Assembly (NCBI RefSeq): GCF_029893085.1
Contig: NZ_JARXWI010000006.1
Coordinates: forward strand, 166,256-230,255
DNA: 64,000 nucleotides
Source of the DNA: Parabacteroides sp. PFB2-10
Lineage (GTDB): Bacteria > Bacteroidota > Bacteroidia > Bacteroidales > Tannerellaceae
Direction: 5' to 3'
The notes below the pieces were generated by a model. The model did not search any database. It had not been told where the DNA came from and worked only from the letters and a program-made list of their open reading frames with translations. The first letter of the stretch is position 1; each line of letters begins with the position of its first letter. The position numbers and the translations under genes were made by a program. Positions 8,633 through 16,584 of the stretch are shown here, piece after piece.

Positions 8633-10768
8633 ATGAAACATTTCATAACATTTACCACCCTCCTGAGCCTGGTGTTCACGCTGTTTTCATGCAGTGAAGT
8701 GATTGACGGGCCGGATGTGATCAAGCCGGCGGGTGAAGGCACCGCCTTACTGACGATGCACGTGGGCGATATCCGCACCCGTGCGGACGGCGACTTTACC
8801 GCCGAAGACTCAGAGAAAGAGATTAAGAGCTTAGCCTGCTTTGTGCAGACCTACGGCGTGGGCAATCCCGATGCGCCGGAGTATAAACCGGGTGCGTTTG
8901 GCAAATACTTCTCCACCGAGGAGTTGCGATCGCCGATGGGTATGGAGGAGGAATTGAAGGCAGTGGGCAACGGCAGCTATAATGTGACCGTGCGCGTACG
9001 TAGCGAAGGCTTTAATACCGAAAAAGGATCGGATGTGATCTTTATCGCCAACTACCAACACAGCGATCCGGCGATCGACCTGACCGACGAGCTCAAAGCG
9101 CTCGAGAGCTGGGAGGCGTTGGAGGCGATGTTGACCAAGAAGGTGACGCAGTCGCCGGGCGCCCCTCTGTTGATGTTCGCCCGGAAAAATATCGTATTGA
9201 CCGAAGGCAAGACGCAGATCTCCACCGCGGAGATGAAACGTATGGCGGTGCGCCTCGATGTGGAATACATCGAAAAATTGTTGGATCCGGACGATACGAA
9301 GAAGTTCAACCTCACCTCGGTGCAGTTGATCCACCCGAAAGGCTACTCCTACCTCTTGCCGCATGACGAAGAGGAGGTGGACCAGATCGAGGTGGTCGAA
9401 TCGTTCCCTGTCGTGGCGCCTGCCACGGCTACGCCCGACGAGATCAAAAAGATCTATCTCTATCCCGCATCGAACCGGGAAGATAGCGAGCCGACGCGCA
9501 TCCGCATCAAAGGAACCTATTACAATACGAACCTGCCGATCGACAAAACGATCGACTTCGTCGCGCCCGACGGCAGCACGCTGCCATTGGTGAACAACAC
9601 ACGCTACTCCCTGCAGCTCTTCCCGCCCGACGATAATATGGAGCTGACCTGGAAGTTTACCGTGGCCGACTGGAGCGACGGTAGCGTGATCGAGGTAGGC
9701 GCGGCACAGGATCCAGTGGAGATCAAAGAGATCGAATTCACACCGGCGCAGACCACGCGCTGGGACGCCGCCAAACGCGCGTTCGACATCACCGGCCTGG
9801 AAGCGGGCGCGGAGATGAAGTTCAGTGTCGAAGGCAATAGCCCGACGACCTACGATGTGATGTGTCTATACAACAAAAACGCTTCGTCGGTCGGCATCAG
9901 CGACCCGGCGGATCTGCGGTCGATCGTGACGCAGGCAGCCGCCGTATCAAACGTAGACCCCGACACGCAGAAGACCACCTTCACCCAGGACTATACCATC
10001 GCCATTCCTTCACAGGAGGGCAACGCACAGGTGCCTGTCGAGATCAAGGTCTATATACGCGACGCGGCCAACTACAACAACGCCGACTCGATTATCTTCA
10101 CCTCCTTGCCCGACTACAACGGCATCGCCGGCCTCAAACCGGTGAAGTTCGCCGGACAATACTGGGCACCGGTCAATGTGGGAGCCACCACCACAACCTC
10201 CGGCGATAACCTCGCCTTTATGGGTTATGTGTTCCAGTGGGGACGAAACGACTACCAGTCGGAAACCCTGACCACCGGAGATCATACGGATATCGAAGAG
10301 GGACCGGTGAGTTATACGGATGCGACAACGACCTATGCGGATAAATTTATTATGAATCCGAAGGCAAACTACGACTGGCTGATTGCCGAAGATGCCTATC
10401 TGCCGACCCGCAACCTGTTGTGGAGCAAAACGGTAAACGATAGCCCCTGTCCGGCAGGATGGCGCGTGCCGCGTGCGGATGAATGGCAAAAGATTATAGA
10501 CGCGGCCACACCGGGCGTATATGACGCTTCGGGAAAACAGTTTACCATCGAAGGCGACGAGACTGGCAAAACACTGCTCTTCCCGCTGGCAGGATTCCGG
10601 AATACCGAAGGCGTTTCGACCAATCGAGGCGGCGCTGGTGGCTACTGGTCGTCGAGCATCACGGCCAATGGCAAGCCCCGCCGGTTCTATGTCGCGTTAA
10701 ACGGCACGGCAAGTGTCAATAATGCCAATCCGGTCACAGGCTTCAGCCTGCGTTGCATACAGGAGTAA
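8633..10768 (+). CDS. Fimbrillin-family lipoprotein with C-terminal FISUMP domain, paralog 3 (short)
   Basis: A 711-residue third paralog. Lipobox TLFSC (Cys20) is followed by RTR/AD at 48-52. The fimbrillin region ends in ELTWKFTVADWSDG near 350. Only one spacer module is present (about 361-499), which accounts for the protein being about 105 residues shorter than its two neighbours. The FISUMP domain (500-711) has YWAPVNVGATTT, YVFQWGRNDY, CPAGWRVPRADEW, a GYWSSS segment and ends FSLRCIQE. It is the most divergent of the three. It probably functions as an alternative or accessory tip subunit; the shorter stem would hold its FISUMP head closer to the shaft. Confidence 0.87.
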   Translation: MKHFITFTTLLSLVFTLFSCSEVIDGPDVIKPAGEGTALLTMHVGDIRTRADGDFTAEDSEKEIKSLACFVQTYGVGNPDAPEYKPGAFGKYFSTEELRSPMGMEEELKAVGNGSYNVTVRVRSEGFNTEKGSDVIFIANYQHSDPAIDLTDELKALESWEALEAMLTKKVTQSPGAPLLMFARKNIVLTEGKTQISTAEMKRMAVRLDVEYIEKLLDPDDTKKFNLTSVQLIHPKGYSYLLPHDEEEVDQIEVVESFPVVAPATATPDEIKKIYLYPASNREDSEPTRIRIKGTYYNTNLPIDKTIDFVAPDGSTLPLVNNTRYSLQLFPPDDNMELTWKFTVADWSDGSVIEVGAAQDPVEIKEIEFTPAQTTRWDAAKRAFDITGLEAGAEMKFSVEGNSPTTYDVMCLYNKNASSVGISDPADLRSIVTQAAAVSNVDPDTQKTTFTQDYTIAIPSQEGNAQVPVEIKVYIRDAANYNNADSIIFTSLPDYNGIAGLKPVKFAGQYWAPVNVGATTTTSGDNLAFMGYVFQWGRNDYQSETLTTGDHTDIEEGPVSYTDATTTYADKFIMNPKANYDWLIAEDAYLPTRNLLWSKTVNDSPCPAGWRVPRADEWQKIIDAATPGVYDASGKQFTIEGDETGKTLLFPLAGFRNTEGVSTNRGGAGGYWSSSITANGKPRRFYVALNGTASVNNANPVTGFSLRCIQE

Positions 10769-10838
10769 CAAGTCATATCTGAAGCTTTTCGCTATACATA
10801 TTTTAGTAACAAATGACGTATATGTTTGTAGAAATAAA

Positions 10839-11046
10839 GTATCTAAAGCTCCCCTTCTTAGAAAAGAAGGGGGGGACCATCGCTTGCGATGGTGGGGTAG
10901 TTTGATCTGCATATATACAATTGATGATAGTTGAAAAGGGGAAGACTGAAGGAAATATAGAGTATTCATCTATAAAGAATTCAAACTACCCCACCGCTGC
11001 GAGCAGCGGTCCCCCCCTTCTTTTCTAAGAAGGGGAGCTTTAGTTA
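10839..11046. repeat. Inverted pair of double-hairpin repeats, pair 1
   Basis: Two units of about 65 bp in opposite orientation separated by about 76 bp. Each unit reads TATCTAAAGCT, hairpin CCCCTTCTT-AGAA-AAGAAGGGG, then GGGACC, a second hairpin, and GGTGGGGTAGTTTG. The second hairpin is ACCATCG-CTTG-CGATGGT in the left unit and, read in the same orientation, ACCGCTG-CTCG-CAGCGGT in the right unit. The stem bases differ but stay paired. The same composite occurs at 48544-48757. Confidence 0.9.
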
Positions 11047-11090
11047 CTCATATCTATCTGTAAACGTGTATTGAGAAGAGCCTGAAGAGA

Positions 11091-11211
11091 GGATTCTCAC
11101 AAATTTCAGCCCCCTGAGAAAAAGTTCTCACCTACGTGAGAAAAAATTCTCACCCCTGAAAAAATCGTGAGAAAAAGTTCTCACCGCTGAAAAAAAGGTG
11201 AGAAAAATTGG
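11091..11211. repeat. GTGAGAA/TTCTCAC palindrome array, 31-bp period
   Basis: Three full palindromes, TGAGAA-AAAG-TTCTCA at 11115-11130, GTGAGAA-AAAA-TTCTCAC at 11136-11153 and GTGAGAA-AAAG-TTCTCAC at 11167-11184, are flanked by a TTCTCAC half-site at 11094 and a GTGAGAA half-site at 11198. The last two full units and the final half-site are spaced exactly 31 bp apart and share a CTGAAAAAA linker. It could be a multi-site operator for a dimeric regulator or a series of RNA hairpins in the anchor gene leader. Confidence 0.85.
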
Positions 11212-11311
11212 TTTAGTTTTTTTATTTGGAGAGAGTTATAAGAGCATTTTTTGGAATACCGAAGGCGGGAGGGCTTACCGGCCCTGACCGCCGGAGGGAT
11301 TCCTTCAGATC

Positions 11312-12328
11312 ATGAAAAGAGTGATATACATAGGTGTATACGTATGGGTAATAGGGCTATTATGGCTTTTGCCCACATCATGTACTATCGACACAGAGGT
11401 GCCGGTCTGCTCTTATAACGTGCAATTGGAATACTGGTACACGCGCGAATGGACCCGCGAAGAGAATATGGTTTCGAACTATATCTACCGGATCACGGAG
11501 TATATATTTGATGAGAACGATATCCTCTATCAGATCGGCGGACTACCCGGTCACGCGGGCAAAGGGGCTTATGTATCGACGATGACGTTGCCGGAGGGTC
11601 ACTATACCGTGGTGGCCTGGGGAAACCTCTCGCGGCTGGATAACGATTGGGAACCGCAGGTGGGCATCACCACCCTGCGTGAGGCACGGATACGGCTTGC
11701 GTCGTCTTACCGGTCGGAACAGCCGGGCTGGACCTCGCGCACCGATGCGGAAGATCCCAATATCGAACCGCTCTATTATGGGTATCAGACCTTCTCGGTC
11801 AAAGGAGATAAGGCGCAAACGATTTGCATCGGCATGACCCACGCCCATCTCTTATTGGAGGTGGTGGTGAAATGGGCGAAGAACGCGCCGGTCAATACGC
11901 GCGACTTCAACCTCCGCTTGCGCGATGTGCCGGCGGTGTACGGATTCCTTCCGGGGTATACCGAACCGCGGAGTGCGACGTCGACCAACCCGGTGGTTCA
12001 CCATGTGCCTGAAGTATTGGAAGAGCGCTTCAAGAAAAACTATCGCTTAGAGGCCAAGATGGATATCGCCCGGTCGCTCAAAGGGGAGTTTATCACCAAC
12101 CGGTTGACGAACGATTCGCACCCCCTGTTGGGAGTCTATGCCGGTGAAACCTTATTGACGAAAGAGATCGACCTGGAGAAGTATTTCCGGACGATGCAGT
12201 TCGGGCTGAGCCGCAACCTCCGACAGGAGTTTCGCATCCAGGTGATGATCTATGAGGATCGGGTGGAGGTGTCACCCTTAGTCTTCTCCGATTGGGAGAA
12301 TGGGGGGACGATTGGGGGGAACCTTTAA
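11312..12328 (+). CDS. Mfa2/FimB-like pilus anchor lipoprotein
   Basis: A 338-residue lipoprotein (lipobox LLPTSC, Cys24). In this position and at this length it fits the FimB/Mfa2 family, which ends the pilus at the cell surface and keeps it attached. Family-like features are the TLPEGHYTVVAWGN segment of the first domain and the C-terminal strand pattern FRIQVMIYEDRVEVSPLVFSDWENGG. Unlike the other four lipoproteins of the locus it has no clear TR-A/G processing site about 32 residues after the lipid Cys; this matches anchors that keep their N-terminus. It lies between the FISUMP genes and the FimA-like gene. Assignment rests on recalled family features. Confidence 0.8.
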   Translation: MKRVIYIGVYVWVIGLLWLLPTSCTIDTEVPVCSYNVQLEYWYTREWTREENMVSNYIYRITEYIFDENDILYQIGGLPGHAGKGAYVSTMTLPEGHYTVVAWGNLSRLDNDWEPQVGITTLREARIRLASSYRSEQPGWTSRTDAEDPNIEPLYYGYQTFSVKGDKAQTICIGMTHAHLLLEVVVKWAKNAPVNTRDFNLRLRDVPAVYGFLPGYTEPRSATSTNPVVHHVPEVLEERFKKNYRLEAKMDIARSLKGEFITNRLTNDSHPLLGVYAGETLLTKEIDLEKYFRTMQFGLSRNLRQEFRIQVMIYEDRVEVSPLVFSDWENGGTIGGNL

Positions 12329-12377
12329 AAAAATGATGAATTATGAATTATGAATGATGAATTGGAGCGAAGCGGAA

Positions 12378-12677
12378 ATCGCTTAGCCGAAGGCGTAAAG
12401 CAATTTCTCTAATCCACTTCCCCTCCTTAGCTCCCACCACCCCGCCCTGCGGGCACCCCTCTTCAGGCAGGATGGGAATTGGGGGGGCGTTGTTTGCAAC
12501 GGTGGGGTGTGGGAGATAATAGTCGCTCTGAGAACCCCGAAAGGGGTTGCATGTGGATAACCCCGGGTGCAACCCGGGGTGGAGAGACACTCTCACAACC
12601 GAGCCCCGTAGGGGTTCAATATAGTATGATATAGATTAAGTATATAGACAACAAATTAATTTAAAAACAAAAAGAAA
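12378..12677 (+). repeat. Duplicated fimbrial leader, copy B
   Basis: Second copy of the 300-bp leader found at 5736-6034, filling most of the 349-bp gap before the FimA-like gene. The CCCCGGGT-GCA-ACCCGGGG hairpin (12560-12578) and the final segment TAGTATGATATAGATTAAGT are unchanged. The inner hairpin loop differs (GTTG-TTTG-CAAC). Both copies end immediately before the start codon of a pilin gene. Confidence 0.85.
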
Positions 12678-14024
12678 ATGAAGCAAAAATTTTTATTGGT
12701 AGCCTTTATGGGCTTGTTATTGGCTGCTTGCAGCGATGACTCAATCGACCAACCGATCGTTTGGCAGGACGGTGAGAAAGAGGTCGTATTTAACTTTCCC
12801 GGCATTGCCAGTGGGCATGTGGTGCCCTACACCCGTGGCATTGCTTCGGAAGAGGAGAACGCACTGACTTCGCTGGATATCTATGTGTTCAAAGGAAACG
12901 ATGATTCGGCGATCCTGGAACGTATCTATCACAGCAAAGAGGGCGAAGACGGAGGTGACAACACCTTCACGATGTCGCAGGCCGGTGATGTGCAGTCGGC
13001 AAAGATCTCTGTACCGATGACCGAAGATAACAAAACAAAGGTATTCTTCTTTGTGGGCAACGGACGCGATATTATCTCGCTGAATACTGCTAAGGCGAAT
13101 GTGACTACGCTGGGCACGTTTAAGGACTTTTCGGTGAATACTCTGGTGTCGAGCACGCATATCAAGACACCGCTGTTGATGACAGAGGTGACAACGGTTG
13201 ACGATATCACAACATTGACTACTGCGCAGACAGTGACGCTGACTCGTCGTATGGCACGTTTCGATGTGCGCAACGTTGCCCGTGACTCTAATTTCGAGAT
13301 CGAAGAGATCCTGATCTTCGGTGCCCGTCCTTCGACTCGTATCTTCAAGAACGCTTCGGCTGTAGACGAAACGCCTACGATCTCGATGAAGGCGATCAAC
13401 TTCAAGGATTTCAAAGATGCAAACACAAAGGATGTACCCAGTGTGTTCTATATCTACCCGACCTTGAACCTGGGAACTGACGGTGAGAGCGAAACGGAAC
13501 TCTCCTTGGTCGGTAAGGTGACCGGTACCGATACGCAACAGGTCTATCCGGTGAAGTTTTCCGTTCCTTCGGAAGACAAACCCGATGAACTCACTCACCT
13601 GAAGATCGAAGCCAACCACCGCTATATTATCGATATCCAGAAATCGGGTATTGCCGATCTGAAAGCGACGCTTCAGGTAGAAGAATGGTTGGACGGCACA
13701 GGCATCACCACACCGGTTGAGCCGGGTACGATCCGTGTGTTGGATGAAAACGGACTGGTGATCACCGACAATAAAGTAGCGGTAGTAGCGGCAGGCAAAA
13801 CGTTGACGTTGAAAGTAGAAGCTACCAGCCGCTGGATTGTCGACGCGGTACCTATCGGGATCGACTGGCTGACGGTATCAGGTGTTAACGCCACCGAAGT
13901 AGGCACCGAATTCACCGTGAAGGTAGAAGAAAACAAAACGGGCAAATCCCGTACCCACATCCTTTATGTACGCAACGCGGCAGAGAAATCAATTCTGCAG
14001 CCGGTGATTATTATGCAGGAATAA
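12678..14024 (+). CDS. FimA-like major fimbrillin lipoprotein with BACON-like C-terminus
   Basis: A 448-residue protein, probably the shaft subunit of the pilus. Lipobox LLLAAC (Cys18) is followed by a candidate arginine cleavage site YTR/GIAS (Arg53). The fimbrillin body contains SLDIYVFKGNDDS, KVFFFVGNGRD, VTLTRRMARFDVRNV and the closing DLKATLQVEEWLDG near 340. The last 100 residues (about 350-448) look like a BACON domain: RWIVDAVPIGIDWLTVSG, then TEFTVKVEENKTGKSR and the terminal VIIMQE. In shaft pilins the C-terminus usually donates or accepts a strand, so an extra domain here is unusual. It is the last gene of the locus; the convergent mnmA follows. Confidence 0.85.
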   Translation: MKQKFLLVAFMGLLLAACSDDSIDQPIVWQDGEKEVVFNFPGIASGHVVPYTRGIASEEENALTSLDIYVFKGNDDSAILERIYHSKEGEDGGDNTFTMSQAGDVQSAKISVPMTEDNKTKVFFFVGNGRDIISLNTAKANVTTLGTFKDFSVNTLVSSTHIKTPLLMTEVTTVDDITTLTTAQTVTLTRRMARFDVRNVARDSNFEIEEILIFGARPSTRIFKNASAVDETPTISMKAINFKDFKDANTKDVPSVFYIYPTLNLGTDGESETELSLVGKVTGTDTQQVYPVKFSVPSEDKPDELTHLKIEANHRYIIDIQKSGIADLKATLQVEEWLDGTGITTPVEPGTIRVLDENGLVITDNKVAVVAAGKTLTLKVEATSRWIVDAVPIGIDWLTVSGVNATEVGTEFTVKVEENKTGKSRTHILYVRNAAEKSILQPVIIMQE

Positions 14025-14066
14025 GGAGATAAATTGACTCACTAACCCTATCTATCTCTCCAGAGG

Positions 14067-14099
14067 ACGGCTGTCCGCGACGTAAGTCCGGACAGCCGT
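14067..14099. terminator. Hairpin between fimbrillin and mnmA (convergent)
   Basis: A perfect 11-bp stem ACGGCTGTCCG / CGGACAGCCGT with a short loop lies in the 74-bp gap between the two convergent genes. There is no long T run on either side, so the efficiency as an intrinsic terminator is uncertain. Confidence 0.65.
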
Positions 14100-15163
14100 T
14101 ATATGATCATGCCACTACCTAAACAAAGATGATGATCTTGGTCGTAGACCACACCAAACTGTCCGGGGGCAATGCCTTGTATCTTTTCCAGCGACTCTAT
14201 GCGGTAGAGGTCGCCGATCCGACGGATCACACCGGGACTAAATTCCGGGGTATGGCGAATCTTGAAGGTGATTTCTTTTTCGTCCGTGAACGCTCCCCAG
14301 GGATCTTCCGTAATGAAGTTAAATCCTTGCAGGTTAATAGTTCGACCATATTGTGTTTCCGGGTCATAGCCGTTGGAGACATAAACGATGTTGCGCTGCG
14401 TATCCTTCTTGATGACGAACCAGGGACCTCCGCTCAATCCTAACCCTTTGCGTTGACCGATGGTGTGAAACCAATATCCATTGTGCTTGCCCAGTATCTT
14501 TCCGGTTTCCAATTCGATGATCTTTCCGGTGCGTTTGCCCAGGTAACGTTCGATAAAGTCGTTGTAGTTGATCTTGCCAAGAAAGCAGATGCCCTGGCTG
14601 TCTTTGCGTTTGGCGCTGGGGAGTTTTTCTCGTTCGGCAATTTCACGTACCTCACTTTTCATCAGATGGCCAATGGGAAACATTAGTTTTTGTATCTGCA
14701 GGCGAGTGATCTGTCCCAGAAAATCAGTCTGATCCTTCAACGGGTCTTTGGCAGTCGATAGCCATACCTTGCCGTCTATTTCTGTTGTCGTGGCATAATG
14801 GCCGGTGGCAATCTTGTCGAAATCTTTTCCCCATTTTTCTTCAAAGCAGCCGAACTTGATATACTTATTGCACATCATGTCCGGGTTGGGTGTTAGTCCC
14901 CGTTTGACCGATTCGATGGTGTAGCTCACCACCTTCTCCCAATATTCATCATGCAGGGAGACCACTTCCATGCGACAGCCATACTTGCGGGCTATGTATG
15001 AAGTGATTTCTATATCCTCTTCGGCCGGACAATCGATATACCCATCTTTGTCTTCCATGCCTATACGGATATAAAAGATGGTCGGGTCGTAACCGGCCTC
15101 TTTCAGCATATGTACGACAACCGAACTGTCTACTCCTCCGGAAACTAATGCAGCTATTTCCAT
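14099..15163 (-). CDS. mnmA: tRNA-specific 2-thiouridylase MnmA
   Basis: A 354-residue enzyme that makes 2-thiouridine at the wobble position of tRNA-Lys, -Glu and -Gln. The PP-loop ATP pyrophosphatase motif LVSGGVDSS is at the N-terminus. The two catalytic cysteines are in [15 protein letters not shown] and DSQGICFLG, and the tRNA-binding and barrel regions are complete ([31 protein letters not shown]). The ATG at 15163 is used; the frame extends further only to TTG codons, and a TAnnTTTG-type -7 box (complement of 15187-15194) lies just upstream. It appears to be a single-gene unit. Confidence 0.96.
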   Translation of the reverse strand: MEIAALVSGGVDSSVVVHMLKEAGYDPTIFYIRIGMEDKDGYIDCPAEEDIEITSYIARKYGCRMEVVSLHDEYWEKVVSYTIESVKRGLTPNPDMMCNKYIKFGCFEEKWGKDFDKIATGHYATTTEIDGKVWLSTAKDPLKDQTDFLGQITRLQIQKLMFPIGHLMKSEVREIAEREKLPSAKRKDSQGICFLGKINYNDFIERYLGKRTGKIIELETGKILGKHNGYWFHTIGQRKGLGLSGGPWFVIKKDTQRNIVYVSNGYDPETQYGRTINLQGFNFITEDPWGAFTDEKEITFKIRHTPEFSPGVIRRIGDLYRIESLEKIQGIAPGQFGVVYDQDHHLCLGSGMII

Positions 15164-15361
15164 ACGTCTATATTTCTTTTTCGTCTGCAAAGGTACTAAA
15201 TAGTTGACGAACCATGTGCATTATAAAACAGTGGATTCGCATTAACGGAAGATCAGAAGAGTGTTAGAAACAATCGGTTTTGCGAAGAAGTTTGCAACCA
15301 ATTTGCCTCTTTTGTTGTTTCATATATAAAGAGAGATAGTATTAACAAATAAATGTGAACA

Positions 15362-15523
15362 ATGAAAAAGTACGAATGTAATGTGTGCGGATATGTATAT
15401 GATCCGGCAGAAGGCGACTCTGAAGCAGGGATAGCGCCAGGTACCCCGTTTGAACAACTACCGGAAGATTGGACGTGTCCGCCCTGTGGTGTAGGCAAAG
15501 AGGAGTTTTCTCCGATTGATTAA
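15362..15523 (+). CDS. Rubredoxin
   Basis: A 53-residue electron carrier that binds one iron with four cysteines. The two CxxC pairs are clear: [12 protein letters not shown] at residues 4-15 and [13 protein letters not shown] near 38-50. The glycine and aromatic residues between them are typical. It serves anaerobic redox reactions such as peroxide or superoxide reduction. It is a single gene between mnmA (divergent) and aqpZ (convergent), with a strong bidirectional terminator 10 bp after its stop. Confidence 0.97.
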   Translation: MKKYECNVCGYVYDPAEGDSEAGIAPGTPFEQLPEDWTCPPCGVGKEEFSPID

Positions 15524-15532
15524 AAGACATAC

Positions 15533-15565
15533 AAAAAGCCGATGGATCATCTCCATCGGCTTTTT
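15533..15565. terminator. Bidirectional intrinsic terminator, rubredoxin / aqpZ
   Basis: AAAAAGCCGATGGA-TCAT-CTCCATCGGCTTTTT: a perfect stem with an A run on one side and a T run on the other. It can end transcripts from both convergent genes. Confidence 0.95.
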
Positions 15566-15583
15566 AAATGTATCAACTATTAT

Positions 15584-16258
15584 TTATTCAGTGTCGATTG
15601 CTTTCCAGGCAAAAGCGGCTACAGCGGCACCCAATAACGGGGCAACAATAAAGAGCCAAAGCTGAGAAAGGGCAACACCGCCATCAAACAAAGCCGGACC
15701 GATGCTGCGCGCCGGGTTTACGGATGTTCCCGTAATAGGAATACAAACGATGTGGATCAACACCAGGGTAAGACCGATAGCCAGACCGGCGAATTTATTG
15801 TTGGCTCCTTTGGAGGTCACGCCAAGAATGACCAGTACAAAGATAAAGGTAAACACAGCCTCGGCGATGAATGCCTGAAGCATAGCTCCTTCAGCAAAAC
15901 TGTTTGAACCGGTTGCTGTTGGGCCGTTATGCACACCGGTCGATACAAGAGCAAACAGGATAGACGAACCAATGATCGCGCCGATCACCTGAAAGATCAT
16001 ATACATCCCGGCCTCTTTTCCCGACATCCGGTTGGAAAGCCACACACCTAACGTTACCGCCGGATTGATATGGCAACCCGATACCTTACCGATGGAATAG
16101 GCCATCGCTACAATACTAAGGCCAAAAGCCAATGCTACACCTAATGTTCCAACGCCTGCACCAACAGCTCCCGCTGCGTTTCCGGCAAAAACGGCACTAC
16201 CACAACCCATCAGAACCAATACCATTGTTCCGATCATTTCTGCAATATACTTCTTCAT
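15584..16258 (-). CDS. aqpZ: Aquaporin Z-type water channel
   Basis: A 224-residue inner-membrane MIP-family channel with six membrane segments. Both pore motifs are intact: GCHINPAVTLG in the first half and GTSVNPARSIGPAL in the second, the Arg after NPA being the selectivity-filter residue. The length and the IVAMAYSIGKVSGCHINPA context match AqpZ rather than the longer glycerol facilitators (no D residue after the second NPAR). Transcribed alone. Confidence 0.95.
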   Translation of the reverse strand: MKKYIAEMIGTMVLVLMGCGSAVFAGNAAGAVGAGVGTLGVALAFGLSIVAMAYSIGKVSGCHINPAVTLGVWLSNRMSGKEAGMYMIFQVIGAIIGSSILFALVSTGVHNGPTATGSNSFAEGAMLQAFIAEAVFTFIFVLVILGVTSKGANNKFAGLAIGLTLVLIHIVCIPITGTSVNPARSIGPALFDGGVALSQLWLFIVAPLLGAAVAAFAWKAIDTE

Positions 16259-16390
16259 GTTTCTTGTTATTTAATTAAACATTCGTATTAAAAACAGCGG
16301 AAATATACGAATAGTTCTGAATTTGAACGGGCTTCGCGCATTTTTTTTGAATAAAGAAGATGAAAAAGGAACCGTCCCTAAAACAAAGAA

Positions 16391-16407
16391 GCCGCTCTGA
16401 AAGCGGC
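16391..16407 (-). terminator. Hairpin downstream of tRNA-Lys
   Basis: GCCGCT-CTGAA-AGCGGC lies 9 bp beyond the 3' end of the tRNA and is followed on the minus strand by CTTCTTTGTTTT. It probably terminates the tRNA transcript. Confidence 0.75.
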
Positions 16408-16415
16408 TTTTCCTG

Positions 16416-16488
16416 TATCCCGGGAGGGGCTCGAACCCTCGACCCATTGATTAAGAGTCAATTGCTCTACCAACTGAGCTACCGAGAC
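16416..16488 (-). tRNA. tRNA-Lys (CTT)
   Basis: A 73-nt cloverleaf on the minus strand. The acceptor stem GTCTCGG pairs with CCGGGAT (two G-U pairs), the D arm is GCTCAGTTGGTAGAGC, the anticodon stem-loop is ATTGA-CTCTTAA-TCAAT (anticodon CTT) and the T loop is TTCGAGC. CCA is not encoded. Confidence 0.95.
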
Positions 16489-16514
16489 GTTTGCAATTAT
16501 TGTCATTGCGGGTG

Positions 16515-16545
16515 CAAAGATAGGGTTTTAATTAGTACAGACAAA
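16515..16545 (-). promoter_or_regulatory. Promoter of tRNA-Lys
   Basis: On the minus strand TTTG (complement of 16542-16545), 19 nt, then TATCTTTG (complement of 16515-16522). This is a full match to the Bacteroidetes primary sigma consensus, ending about 27 bp before the tRNA. Confidence 0.8.
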
Positions 16546-16584
16546 TAATTTTATTTTTTTTCTTATTTCAAAAAGTAGCTTTTT

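Larger units (their letters stand above)
10769..11311. other. Intergenic region before the anchor gene
   Basis: 543 bp without a gene. It contains an inverted pair of hairpin repeats (10839-10905 and 10982-11046), an array of GTGAGAA/TTCTCAC palindromes (11091-11211) and a GC-rich stem (GGCGG/CCGCC with inner GGGC/GCCC, 11264-11292) that ends 20 nt before the anchor start codon. No good TAnnTTTG promoter was found on the plus strand. Confidence 0.7.

Noticed and set aside
11091..11211. Repeats with 31-bp period considered as a CRISPR array
   Set aside because: The units are themselves nearly continuous repeats with linkers of 4-13 bp, there are no unique spacers of normal length and no cas genes.
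12741..13619. 292-codon minus-strand frame inside the FimA-like gene
   Set aside because: Antisense to a clear lipoprotein gene and without any domain; explained by codon bias.
16360..16548. 62-codon plus-strand frame near 16.4 kb
   Set aside because: It runs through tRNA-Lys in antisense and its terminator hairpin; not a protein gene.
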